NCBI RefSeq assembly: GCF_037975245.1
Contig: NC_092569.1
Coordinates: 5,416,501 to 5,480,500, forward strand
Reading direction: 5' to 3'
From: Apostichopus japonicus
Lineage: Eukaryota > Echinodermata > Holothuroidea > Aspidochirotida > Stichopodidae
DNA: 64,000 nt
The notes beneath the pieces were generated by a model. It was not told where the DNA came from and searched no databases. It saw only the letters and a program-made list of their open reading frames with translations. A program made the position numbers and the translations under genes. Within the stretch, counting starts at the first letter, position 1. Each line of letters starts with the position of its first letter. Shown one piece after another: positions 1-55,300 of this stretch.

Positions 1-645
1 TGGTATCGTATAATATGTATGTGCTCATAGTACCAATCATAGTATCTCGCTGGTATCGTTTAATTTGTATATGCTCATAGTCACAATCAGAGTATCTCGC
101 TGGTATCGTATAATATGTATATGCCCATAGCCTCAATCATAGTATGTCGCTGGTATCGTTTAATTTGTATGTGCTCATAGTCACAATCATAGTATCTCGC
201 TGGTATCGTATAATATGTATATGCTCATAGTCACAATCATAGTATCTCGCTGGTATCGTTTAATATGTATATGCTCATAGTCACAATCAGAGTATCTCGC
301 TGGTATCGTATAATATGTATGTGCTCATAGTACCAATCATAGTATCTCGCTGGTATCGTATAATATGTGTATGCCCATAGCCCCAATTATAGTATCTCCC
401 TGGTATCGTAAAATATATGTATTGTTCATAGCCCCAGTCATAGTATCTCGCTGGTAGCGTATAATATGTGTATGCCCATAGCCCCAATCATAGTATCTCC
501 CTGGTATCGTAAAATATATGTATTGTTCATAGCCCCAATCATAGTATCTCGCTGGTAGCGTATAATATGTATATGATCATAGTCCCAATCATAGTATCTC
601 GCTGTTATCGTATAATATGTATATGGTCATAGTCCCAATCATAGT
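1..645. repeat. 50 bp minisatellite, about 13 units
   Basis: Units begin tggta(t/g)cg at 1, 51, 101, 151, 201, 251, 301, 351, 401, 452, 502, 553 and 603 (tgtta in the last). Many share the core gtataatatgta and the end atagtatctcgc. Neighbouring units differ in a pattern, so a higher-order structure is present. The array reaches the left window edge and may be longer. It explains the open - strand frame at 287-487. Confidence 0.95.
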
Positions 646-1373
646 GAACTGATTTTGAAAATGACGTCACTTCGCCAACCGGTGTTCGTTTGGTGGATCT
701 TGTTCACTCACCCAATTGGGACAATATTTTGTTTCATACTGTACTTTAGTGTCCTGCTTCAATGCACTCACATTGACAGTTTGTACAGTATGCATATCCT
801 CTTTCTATCATCAAAAGGGTAGGAACTATTTGTACTGTCAGTACGAGTGCTTTGAAACATGATGCTATAGGATGAACCTATCGAGTGGTAATTAGCATAT
901 GTAAATTGTCCCAACTGGCCGTGTTCAATTTACTTAGTCAAACCAACTAGTAAATTGATATCGTCCTATATTAAAGTTATACATCTTTGATTACCAAACA
1001 GTGCACTGAGTTTACAAACAGACAAACAAACAAACTTACAGTACCTTTAAGTGGGCTTGTCTCAGGCAGTGGAGACAATACGTTGCTTTAAACGAACAAA
1101 AATTACCTTCACGGTAATTTATTTCGTTGTGACTATAATAAAAGCATGAAACCAAAAGAGAATTGATTCGTGAGAGTGAAAATTACTACCGACAGGGTTC
1201 ATCGGTGGTAGCGACCACACCCTTTTGTTGTCGACTGGGACAAGGTGTTGCACCACACCCTGTAACGTAGTCTTCCCAGAGGTCTTAAAATTTGATTACT
1301 TCATGGCTAAGCTACGTCATCACTTACATTGCCCTCTCATGTTTTTTGTCTTTCTTATCCTTTTTATGTACAG

Positions 1374-40183
<38,810 letters not shown>

Positions 40184-40510
40184 AGAAATATCAACAATCA
40201 GTTCCCTGTACAAATAATGAGAAAAGATGAGAGGATGGTTACCACACATCAACCTGGATAGGTCTATCGGTATCCACGAAGCTAAACAGATTTTTAGGCC
40301 AGATAGAATACAGAGATGGAGGGTCGGACAGTACGCTCGGAGCCAGACAACTATTGGTTTACTTTCTGTTTCTCTTTCTTGCAAACAACAGCCTCAAGGG
40401 AATGACAGAGAAGTTTAACCAAACTGCTCATTTCCTTCACCCCCATGCCCCCCGCCCTCTACTCCATTCTTGAAGCTAAGGAAATGGTAATAAAGTTTTA
40501 TATAAATAAT
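40184..40510 (+). terminator. Kinase 3' UTR and polyadenylation signal
   Basis: After the stop codon, a canonical AATAAA lies at 40489-40494, followed by T-rich sequence. This is the expected distance for a cleavage site near 40505-40515. It is the only canonical signal close to this stop. Confidence 0.7.
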
Positions 40511-40678
40511 GCCCATTTACATTTTATTTTTGTACTCCTTGTCTATGACCGCCCATCACGTGAGACTATAATGCTACTTACAACTCGCATATGAAACCTG
40601 TTGGCGATAAATACGTCAATCTTCATATAAAACTCAATACGCATGCTTTGAAGCATTATATTAGAGGACAGTTAAGAG

Positions 40679-41006
40679 CATAGGCGTAGTAGGCGGGGGG
40701 GGGGGGCTGAAAATTCGGGCAATGTGCTGAGAATTCTGAAAGAAGAATAATTTGCAATGTGTTTTTCAATGGTTAAACTTATATTATTACATCATTATTA
40801 TTGTAACGACATCCCCAATAATTATAACCAATATGGAAGGGTGATAACACGGAAAATTATTGTATGTTATTGGCATGTGATGCAATAACCGATGAATGCC
40901 TATATGATATGCATTAAGATGTTGAAATTTTGGTTATATTTTTCGGGCAAGTCGTTACAGCCCCCCCCCCCCCCCACCCAAATCAAATTAGGCTCATACG
41001 TCTATG
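40679..41006. mobile_element. hAT-like non-autonomous element, second family
   Basis: The ends CATAGGCGTA and TACGTCTATG form an imperfect inverted pair. A perfect 8 bp duplication GTTAAGAG lies at 40671-40678 and 41007-41014. The 328 bp body differs from the intronic family, apart from G-run and C-run blocks near the two ends. It lies just downstream of the kinase polyadenylation signal. Confidence 0.8.
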
Positions 41007-43794
41007 GTTAAGAGAGGTATTAGCATTAGGAAATCGTCCCAACTGGCTGAACCAAACTCACACCTGATGAATATTCAACACTTTATTCAACAATGATAAA
41101 AAAAAGGATTTTGTTTTTGTTAGTATATATTATATAATATCCACTCATAAAGTTTTCGGTCACTAGAAGCGACACTATATATAGAGGTAGTACCGTTAAG
41201 ATACCGGAAACGAATACATTATTTATTGAAACTTGATGAAAAGATGAGGAAAATACTTGCCAGCATCATGACAAACATGCCTGTGACAGTTTAGATAAAA
41301 ACATAACTCTTTACAAAATGGATGCCATGCAGTTATACTATAAACTGTGGACTTCTAAAGGTCTTATTCTACACAGTATTAATATATTTATATCATAGGA
41401 ACGTCTTGCCAACTTTTCGTTATTATTTTGTACGCAATTCGTTTCTATAAATATTGCACGGATCTATAATCTACCCTGGAGGGTAAACAAGAAAATAACA
41501 ACTCACACGGAGAAAAAAAACATATGCAAATTCCTGAAACGGTCGCATTGATTTTTTTCTCTCTGTAATAAATCTCTTTATTAATTATTTCTGTTTTGCT
41601 TTTTGTTTGTGTGTTTGCCTTTTCTCTCTCCCTCTCTCGTTCTTTCTTTTGACCATGCGTGAGGTTCATATAGGACACTATACGCTCAAAATAGTCTAAT
41701 ATCATCAACATTATTAAACTATTTGCGCGCGCGTCTCAATATGCGTATCTCTACATGGGTGTTATTGCTATACATAATGGGTACAGATTTACATGATGAT
41801 TTTAAAACGAATCTTGTTTTAAACAAAAATATAGTATGCAAAAGATGAGAAGAGAAACTATGTCTATTTTATAGGTATAGATTTTTTGGTTAGGTTTTTA
41901 CAGTCCAAGTGTTTTAAAGATGATGTATTCGACCTATTTATAAAATTAATATAATTAAATCTTGGGCATATCAGAGCCTTATATTTGTGTCGAGGTGTAG
42001 GCCTAATTAACCTAGCATCATTCTGTCCAAAGAATTGATAGATAACCGTCAAACCAGAAAATCTTTGTAATTATTATATATACTGCTTGACTACACCAAG
42101 TTGGTGGGCAATGTCACCACCCCCCCCCCTCCCCACCTACCCCTCGTTAAAGCAATGTGTTTCTTATAAGTGTAACGTAAGTCCTTGAAGTGTAACGTTT
42201 AGTTTCATCTTTGCTGATGTGATTTTTTTTGGTGGAGTAGCAGATATATTTTTGATATATTACGTTTTTGATATATTAGCTTTCATGTAAACGATGAAGT
42301 ATCGTATACCAACGCATTATGACAAATTCAACGCGACGTACAACTCTGATACTGTGGGACTCGCTGAGGACCGCAACACGATTGTGTCATAATGATAAAT
42401 CAAAAGTATTTGCCAAATAGTTGAATATTCTCTGATTTTTATCTTTTCAACTCATTTTCGTTTTCATTTATGTAAGTCAAATAGTCACATAACAGAACGA
42501 TTGCGAAATGTTTATTCCGTGACATATTCTTCAGATCACGTGACAAAAGTTTTCCGTTCTAAAATTTTCCAGAGATGCACAAAACGGTGAGCGGGGAAAT
42601 AAAACAGTTCATAATCTATTTATATACAATGTAGAAATACACACAAAAATATATGAATTATTATTTATTTTGCACATAAAATAATAAAGGTAGCTTTAAT
42701 TTATACTTGTCTGTCTGTCTTTTTGCTATTATTGTCTTGTAACCTGTGCATGTTTCAAAATCTTCTACTTTTTCTTCATAATGTTGTTTATTTGGTTATT
42801 TAGCAACATGAAAAGCAAATCTCACACAGGCCGATAAAGTTTCAGGGCTTTTAAGTTGTCACTGAAACAAATAATCAAATGCTATTGAAAACAACCCTTC
42901 AGGGTGAATAATAATGGAATAGTCTAAAGGCTGCACAGTTTGTCACTGTTAGCCTCCTCCCCCCCTCCCCTCCCGAAAAATATGTATGCAAATCCCCTAG
43001 ACGCATTGTCCTTGTACTAAAGCATGGAGATGTGAGATCACTCAAATCCCCTCTCTCACCCCACCTCCACTTGACACCGTCTACTGTATTCCCCATACAA
43101 ATATGATGGTCGCTTTCAACTCCTAACATGATCTTTTCAGTGGAATTATTTGCTCTATGCTCCCCACCTTGACTACGCCACGGATGGCTTGCGTTACGCT
43201 ATAATGTCCACTATAACCCTCGTTATTAACACTCGGTCATACTATTAATCTAAGGGTACCGGGGGCTGGGGTCAGTTTGGCAATACCATCGACATGTCTA
43301 TTCCATTTCGTGAACGTGTTATTTCTGTCAGAAACATATTCCTTTCAACAACAATTTTGGTTTGAACAAGTTTACTCTAAAAGTAATGAATAGTTTCTTC
43401 TTATAGTCTTCATTAGGTCGAGGTTACAGTTGATGCATTCTCATGTTTTAAGAAATGTCACACAAGTTAGAGCCAGGTCGCGAAAACCGATACAAGTTTT
43501 ACTGATATATTCTCGGCACAAGTACCCATTATAAATTGACCATGTGATCATTACTGCAGAATCACGTAAAGAACATATATTACACTCATATTAATCTATA
43601 CCCCATAGGCCGAGAAGCCATCAAGAGACTTCTATTTTACTATGCCATGGCAGTTGGTAATTTGTACACTTTATGTCATTATTATCATTAAAACTTATGT
43701 TACTATACTAGACCAGTGGCGGCCGCAAATGGGGTAGGGGTAACGCGGGGGTTCCGCACCTCATTAGCCAGTCTAGGGGAAAACGCGCAGTCCG

Positions 43795-43865
43795 GAACAT
43801 TTCGAAATTTATATTCTAAATTTATATTCTAAATTTCTAAAATTCTAAATTTATATTCTAAAATA
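43795..43865. repeat. AT-rich tandem repeat of aaatttatattct
   Basis: Four copies of atttatattctaa-like units with one shorter variant, in the intergenic region. No gene overlaps. Confidence 0.8.
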
Positions 43866-44231
43866 TGCCTCGAAATGCACCATTTGTCCCGTAAACTACT
43901 TCTCTACATAGGAGTCGATTACAACGTCGCCACAACCACACCCTTTATCTCAATTTTCAATGATCCGCTTACAGCCCGTCCATAGAATCTTCATGTCCCT
44001 GCATTTTGTACCCCCCCCCCCAACCCACCTACCTTAGAAATCATGTGCACGTCACTGTAATTACGAATTGTGGATTTATCACTCGTATAGAGTCAAGTTA
44101 TTCAACTATAAAAACTTGAATGACATTGATCGAAAACAACATATTTCGTTAAATAACGATACATAATTTGGCACTGATGAATAAATGTTCTCGCTTGGAA
44201 TTTGTAAACGTGATGACCTGTTCTTGCAAGT

Positions 44232-44684
44232 TCACTTCTTTTTCATCCAATCTTGTCGGTCATTGCCGCTCATATTCCGCGAATATGTGGACAAAAACCT
44301 CCCCGTCTTGTGCTTCAGTCCTGGGAGGCCATTGGTTTCATTTGGTGACGTAATCATTAGTTCTGATTGTCCTGCTAATTTATTCATAGATTTCAATGGA
44401 TCATACCCAGGTGCAACATACATTCTTCCTTGGCTTTGTGTTGTACTCTTGTGTTGCTGTTCTTCTGTGTTGTCGGAACGACTACTCTGCGCCATTTTGT
44501 TTGTCTTAACCATGCTTGATAATTGAGACTCGCGTCGTGAATTTTTGAGAAAACTGAACGATCTTGGTGGATTTCTTTCATGTTCTGCTTCAGAACCAGG
44601 GAAACTGCTGCGGCTTTTGAGTCCATCCATAACAGGAACAGGCAAACCGTGTGACTGGAACTTACCTATGGAATCCTGCGGCAT
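44232..44684 (-). CDS. Uncharacterised 150-codon ORF between the two genes
   Basis: This is the longest open frame outside the recognised genes (Met at 44684, stop at 44232, context caccATGC). The product would be rich in Ser, Lys, Asn, Gln and Arg with no hydrophobic segment, signal peptide or known motif, resembling a disordered tail. A strong donor consensus (CATAG|GTAAGT) occurs seven codons after the ATG, so the frame could instead be partly intronic. It sits on the Rab strand about 4.4 kb downstream of the last Rab exon, so it could be a separate gene or a distal exon. It was not recognised. A chance ORF of this length in 64 kb is not excluded. Confidence 0.35.
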   Translation of the reverse strand: MPQDSIGKFQSHGLPVPVMDGLKSRSSFPGSEAEHERNPPRSFSFLKNSRRESQLSSMVKTNKMAQSSRSDNTEEQQHKSTTQSQGRMYVAPGYDPLKSMNKLAGQSELMITSPNETNGLPGLKHKTGRFLSTYSRNMSGNDRQDWMKKK

Positions 44685-49111
<4,427 letters not shown>

Positions 49112-49351
49112 TCAAGTACTGTATACAAAACTAACTTTTTTTGGCATATTTTGTAAACCTAATTTTGAAAGAGCGATGGAAATACTGAATTGAATGAGTA
49201 TCCAATCGGTCAGATTTTTTCGATCTCCTTTTTCTTTGCAGTCCCTATTTCTTTCATTTTCTTTTAAATTGTCTCTCACTTTCTCATTCCTTTTGCGTAT
49301 ATTAAGATTCGTCTCTTTTTGTGCAGCAATTTTGTCACTTATTCCCTTTGC
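49112..49351 (-). CDS. Rab exon 5: charged C-terminal tail (tentative)
   Basis: The acceptor gttctatttcag precedes GCA AAG GGA in phase 0, matching exon 4. It continues with [12 protein letters not shown] and a run rich in Lys, Arg, Asn and Glu, then 30 less charged residues to a stop at 49112. The Lys-rich part is what a Rab hypervariable tail looks like, but the only Cys is internal and no CC or CXC end is present. Either the protein is not prenylated, or a further exon or different acceptor is used. No AATAAA was seen just downstream. Confidence 0.5.
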   Translation of the reverse strand, partial: AKGISDKIAAQKETNLNIRKRNEKVRDNLKENERNRDCKEKGDRKNLTDWILIQFSISIALSKLGLQNMPKKVSFVYST

Positions 49352-52300
49352 CTGAAATAGAACTCGGCCTTTTGATCTAAAGTATATAACAACTATAAGA
49401 AAAGACAACTATGATGCAACTTTGGCAAGAACAACGGTAAAACAACAATCAATGTACACAATCATGTTGGGGTACAAAACATGCAGTTTTTTGTCCGTCG
49501 CGCCAACATGACCATGCATTTACATACAGCATATATATTCGCAGGACACTGAATGTTTACCTGTACTAATCTGTAAGTCAAAAGTTCTGTCCGTGACGGA
49601 CTTAAAACTTAAAACGTCTTCTTTAATGCTAAATTTAATACATATTTTCTTCTTTGTTGTGAAGCACCTGCTGGTGTTGAGGTAATTTTGGTCTATCAAC
49701 CGACGAATTTCCTGACCTATACCTTACACTAACTAGTGCATGACTGAACCATTTGTTGGGTCCGGGATACAATGTTCGATATTAAAATTATCTCACTACG
49801 CTTTTGATCCTATCCTTCTGTGTATGTTGCAACTATCTAGCCACAAAACTATACAGGACAAGTGTATTGTGCCCCTCCTTAATTTGTTTGTCCCTCCTTC
49901 AAATATTAATGCCCCTACTTAAATTGTTGGTGCCCCTCCAACTCAGAATTCCTAGCTACGTGCCTGAGCGGCCATCGTTTATTCTGGTCACAAACGCTCA
50001 CTGCTTATAGACATTAAAAGATAAAGGCATAATAACAGTTAACTGTCCACCAGTCAAGTATAAATGTAACGTAAAGGCTCATATCTGTCTGTCTTGCTAC
50101 ATCGAGAAAATATCTTCAAATTACGATAGCAGAACTATTTCATTTCCTTTCTAAATGGACACGTATTACGATGTGATAGTCCACCAAATATGCCGATACG
50201 CCGACAGAGGCCGGTAGTGGTAGTTGAGAAGAGCGCCTCTCCGAGCGTATTTGTAGTAGCGTCATTCACTAATATTATACAGGAATGCATCTCATCAATC
50301 TGTATAAGTAATTTTAGAATCTCCTCCCATTTAACACCAGCATGACGAGTTCTTTTTCTCTGGTTGTGTCACGTGACCGTTTGATAATTGCTGCATAATT
50401 CCTAACACAGTGTCTTTTCGTTTCTGGAAAGGATAAGTAAAAATAATATCGCCGGTAAACTTTTCACCAATAAAATTTTCAGTCCCGATCTGAAATTAAG
50501 AAAGTTTTAATGTGAAAGGACGCCCTCTAAAATTGTTTTATGGTGCCCTCTGTCAACAATTTGTTGAATGATCATATTCTTCCTTAAACACTGCCTTCGT
50601 CACGAAGGTACTCCCAAACAAGCCTGAGATGGTGGTGGTGGTGGTTGGAGGGGGGGGGGTGAGTCTGACCAATTTCGAGTGATGCCAAAATTGCCGACAT
50701 TGACAAGATAAAGTATGAGCTCCATGCGCTAAATCGGCCACGGTAATGGGAACCCTATCACTTCCGAAATCGTTCTCTGCGACTTTCTCACAAATCAATC
50801 TAGCCATTTCAAAAAGCTTTCCCCCCTTCAGGCTTCTACTACAGTTGTATTTCTTTTCTCCTTGAAGCATTTTTTTTTGCAGGGGGGGGTGGGGTAAGAG
50901 CTAAGAGGGCTTCTTTTCTCATCGTGGCCCTGTGTTTCATGAAGAAAATGACTTGGTGCGAAACGTTTGCGTTTGTTAACATTTTATATAGAAAAAAATC
51001 AAAACAAATGTGGTTTGTTAACTATATATTATTATTGTTTGATTTGTTCGAGCTCTTGGTCATTATACGTACTATCCTACATCAAGGATCTGGTACCGAG
51101 AACAGCTCCCAGCATAAACAAGATCTTATCGATATGTGTGCGCATAGGCTAGTCGTTCCTAGAAATATTCAAAATAATATTTGCAAACTCGAGTATAAGC
51201 ACTTTGGCGATACGATGTTTGCTTACATAAGAACAGGATAAGGAAGTGCGTTTACTCCGGATAAGGGTCCTTCCTGTGTACTTTACACATGATGAAAGTC
51301 AGCTCAGTTATACAAAAGTAGCTAAAGCATTTTTTTCTTTTCAGCTGGGTAGGGGATATGAACAGTTTCGAACTGTTCCACAAAACATTTTCAAGGAATT
51401 TAACGCGCCCGGTGTATAGTAAAGGTATGAAAAGGGAGGTCTTGAATTTATGGTCTATCTGACGTGAAGTTGTCCTGAGTATGGCTGGGTGTATATACAT
51501 ATGAAGAACTAACATGACTGCCTGTTATACTAAGATAAGTGATAAGTGATGGGAATGGGTGGACTTGTCCGTCACTTTTGTCATGTTTCTCGGTAGTAAA
51601 AGCACGGACATAATCCTACAATATATACATACCCTTGCCATCGAAGAAACCGTTTCTGCCATTTCGTGAAAAGCCACATCGATGTTTTCATTTTCCACCG
51701 CACTTGTTTCGAAGTAGACCATTCCACCCTGTCTCGCAAACTAAAAGAGAAACAGTTTTCTTAGTATAACTGTAATTTATAACCACATGTTGCAAATTCA
51801 TGTTTTTGGGCTTCTTGTATTATAGTTTCGGAGTACGACCTTGTATAATATACGCATATAAATAGTCCATTAATACCTAGGATTCGAGTTTATGTTTATG
51901 TTCGAGTTTATGTTTATACCTATAGGATTCGAGTTTATAACTTGTCTGTAATTTGGGTAATCAACCTTAAGACCGGTTACTACAGATCAATAAGCCTCCT
52001 TCCTAACTCATTTCACCACCGAAAAGGCCCTAGATAGTTTTCATTCCTTTTCCTTCTAAAGTACACCTGCCGGCGAAATTTGTAGCACGCAATACAGAGA
52101 GAATTCATTTGATGTACTTTTGCCAACAAAAAAATATATGTTATAAGTTCAATAATAGCTCTTTGTATGATGAAAAGGTTTGGGACAGAAAATGTTCTGC
52201 ATGACATAAGGTTATATAGGAAACTGCTAATCATGAGCAGCCTAATGTTTTAATGAAGCAATTAGATATCTTAGTTATATTGAGGGGTATACACTTGTAC

Positions 52301-55300
52301 ATTTGTGAATATTATACATTGTGTTGTGTCGGTCCCCTCACGTCTATAAAAGTCCATGCTCTTAACAAAATCAGTCGGGGGAGTTTGTGCTTGGGTCCAA
52401 CTTTTGAAAACCTGTGCACGTCACTGGTGTACAGCAAGATATACTTACTTCTCAAAAATAATACTGCCAGCCAATCAAAATGCTTAGATATGGTCCCAAC
52501 AACAACATTACTCTTCCAAGGAATCGTGATGCAACACATATCTTGGTAAACATAACAACTACACATAAAAAACGTAGTTTAAATCTCAGATACATGTGGG
52601 GATGTTATTCGAATGCTAAATAACTATGATATGTGAAAGTCAAATTAAGCGGAGATACCTCTTCGCCTGCCTCTCTACTGACGACCCTCTCCTCCGTCAG
52701 GTCTATCTTATTTGCCAAGAGGATAATTTCAACATCTTCCGGTGCGTACTATATATAAATAGAATAATAATGAACGAAACATGGCCTTATCTTTGCAACA
52801 TAATGATATCATAATAATCATAATGAAATGATGGTATATGGTATTAACTAGAGGAGAGGAGAATGATGGGGGTGGAGAATAAGATTGGAGATGAGGCATC
52901 CCTCCCCTTTCCACCCGAAATTAAAAATTATTGCACTTTGTCGGTAATAACAAGGTTAAAATTTCCAATTTTCCAATTTCCAATATTACATATATACATA
53001 CATATATTCATACATACGTACGTACATAAACACACGCATACATACATACATACAGTTATCGTTTGCACTATATACTCATTCAACCTAAATTGTAGGCCAG
53101 TCAAGTTATTGGTTTTTCACTGAAATTACTACGCTTCTCTAGTACAAGATACATAGCTTATTAATCAGGCCAGTGAAAATCAAAGGTCCTTTAAATAGAA
53201 AGTGCAAATGCCAACCGTTCTCCAATGAAACCAAGTATTGAAACATATTTAGTAATGAAAAATCATTGGTACACGTTCAATAATATTAAAGTTTCGTTTG
53301 AACCGTTCTGTGGATGTGTACATTTATTCTTCACAAATATATGAACCACCCACGGGACGTTAAATGTCACACGATCATCCACTAATAAACCACAGTGCCA
53401 AAGGAATAACTGATTGACGAAAATCTTTTAATCATTTACACGTGGTGTACTGAAGCCACGCGTGAATCAAGAATGTAGTTGCCATTTGCAAGATCAAACT
53501 TTTTCTCATTTCTATGTTACTTTTTCAGTTTTCGAATATCAAGTTTAATGTATAGTAACTGAGCTTACGTTTTGTATATCTGATACCCAGGTTGGTAGAG
53601 ATGACATTGTATTTTCATCTGTGACGTCATAAACGAGAAATACCCCAGCAGCTCCTCTGTAGTAAGACTGTGTCATTGAGCGAAACCGTTCTTGTCCCGA
53701 TGTATCCCATATCTGTAATTTCAGGCATTTATCTTTCAATTGTATCGATCTGATCCTGAAGTCCAAACCTGTTGAATATTCATCAAACAGGATGGTCGTT
53801 GCTGTTTAAACAATAATTTCTGATTGAAAGATTACGTGATCATCCAAGTAAACACATGATTACGTAAATGCTTTTTAGCTTGCAATGTTTAGTGTACCTT
53901 ACGAAGGTACGTAAAAAAATAGAGGAAGCAATTTACGTGCGAGAATTTGATGGTAAGTGGAAAGTAGTGATATGGAAGACGCAATAAAACACGGAGGCCA
54001 GCTTATTAAAATAACCGGATATGTTACTTTTGAAAGGGTGAACTAAAATGTCTTCAAAGTGGGTAGCTTACTCTTTGGCATGATATATTTAGTAACTGGG
54101 GAAACGCGTGGTATACTTAAACCATCGGGGAAACGTGTGGTTATACCTAAGTCATCGGTAAACGCATGGTATACTTAAGTTATCGGGAACGCATGGTAAA
54201 TTGAAGTCATCGGGAAACACATATTTTGTAATGATTCGGACACATACCGGTAAATGCGAATTATGGTAGGCCTTTGCTGAACATTAGCCATGAAATCACC
54301 TTTAATCTGTCGTCATGGCCACAGTGTGAACAGTCATGGCACAATCCTTGGCGATAATCACTGGAACGCCCTCTAATAAAACCAGCACTGGTTGGCTCAC
54401 ATTGTGCATATATTGGTGTTCAAGGTAACAACAACCTCTTTTATAAGTTCCGTTTGATTTATGCAATCATCATATTTTTGATGAATTCAATTAGCTACTA
54501 AGTAAACAAAACACTTGAGATTGACGCTATTGTTCTTTACACAATATTCCTGTACCATACTAGATCACTATACTGATATATAGGTCAAGTTACGAAACAT
54601 TACGTAATTGCGGTAAAGTATAAGTGTTGTATAAAACTTAAAGGATGACTTTCGATAGAATATTAGTCTTGATATGTTATATTGAAACAATTGGGTGCAA
54701 GTTACGTTTTACAGCTAGCCTGGATTTCACCTTTAAATTATGCTAATATTTCCGGCATTCTCCCTTAAGGCTAAATTGATGATGATGTCATGAAGCTCAT
54801 CAGTGATGACCTAAAATGTTAGTGTTAATCCATTGTTTCTAATAACTCTGCCAAAACATAATCTTTAATGACCTTCAACACCATTTGTGCTTGAACAATA
54901 TATACTGCGTTGTAAACATGTGATTTGAGGCCATACAAGTGTTGTTGTGTTGCATCTGAGAAACTGACGCAATGATCTGTGTATTAGACTATATTATATA
55001 TAGTCCAGTCACTTTAACTGATGAGCCTTATAGTCGTTTAAAGGGTCATTTCTCAAAAATTGAAAAGTGATATCGAAATACAACCTGCACTGCATATCAG
55101 AGATTACAAACAGTCTACAATATATCACAATTACTTTGGTGCAAAGTTTGTTTGCCGATTCCATTCTTCCATATTTTATTAGATTCTATAATCCACTATA
55201 TAAAATATCAAACATAGGCTTAATGTTGATCTCTTTGTTTGTTTGACACACTGTATAGTATAATGATTTCTCTCTATACTCACTAAGATGGCGACTGATA

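Larger units (their letters stand above)
40511..44231. other. Intergenic region after the kinase gene
   Basis: It contains the hAT-like element at 40679, C runs at about 42120, 42958 and 44010, and the AT repeat at 43795. The sequence cagtggcggccgc at 43714 and gtgcacgtcactg ending at 44057 look like transposon ends, but no target duplication joins them. No gene is supported. Confidence 0.6.

Noticed and set aside
287-487. Open - strand frame rich in Tyr
   Set aside because: It lies entirely within the 50 bp minisatellite and changes only because the units repeat.
43714-44057. hAT element from cagtggcggccgc to gtgcacgtcactg
   Set aside because: The flanking 8-mers (tactagac and taattacg) do not match and the ends are not inverted copies of each other.
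50553-50870. Possible Rab C-terminal exon on the - strand
   Set aside because: The segment starting [12 protein letters not shown] is suggestive, but no acceptor in phase 0 enters this frame after exon 4; tested acceptors reach stops quickly.
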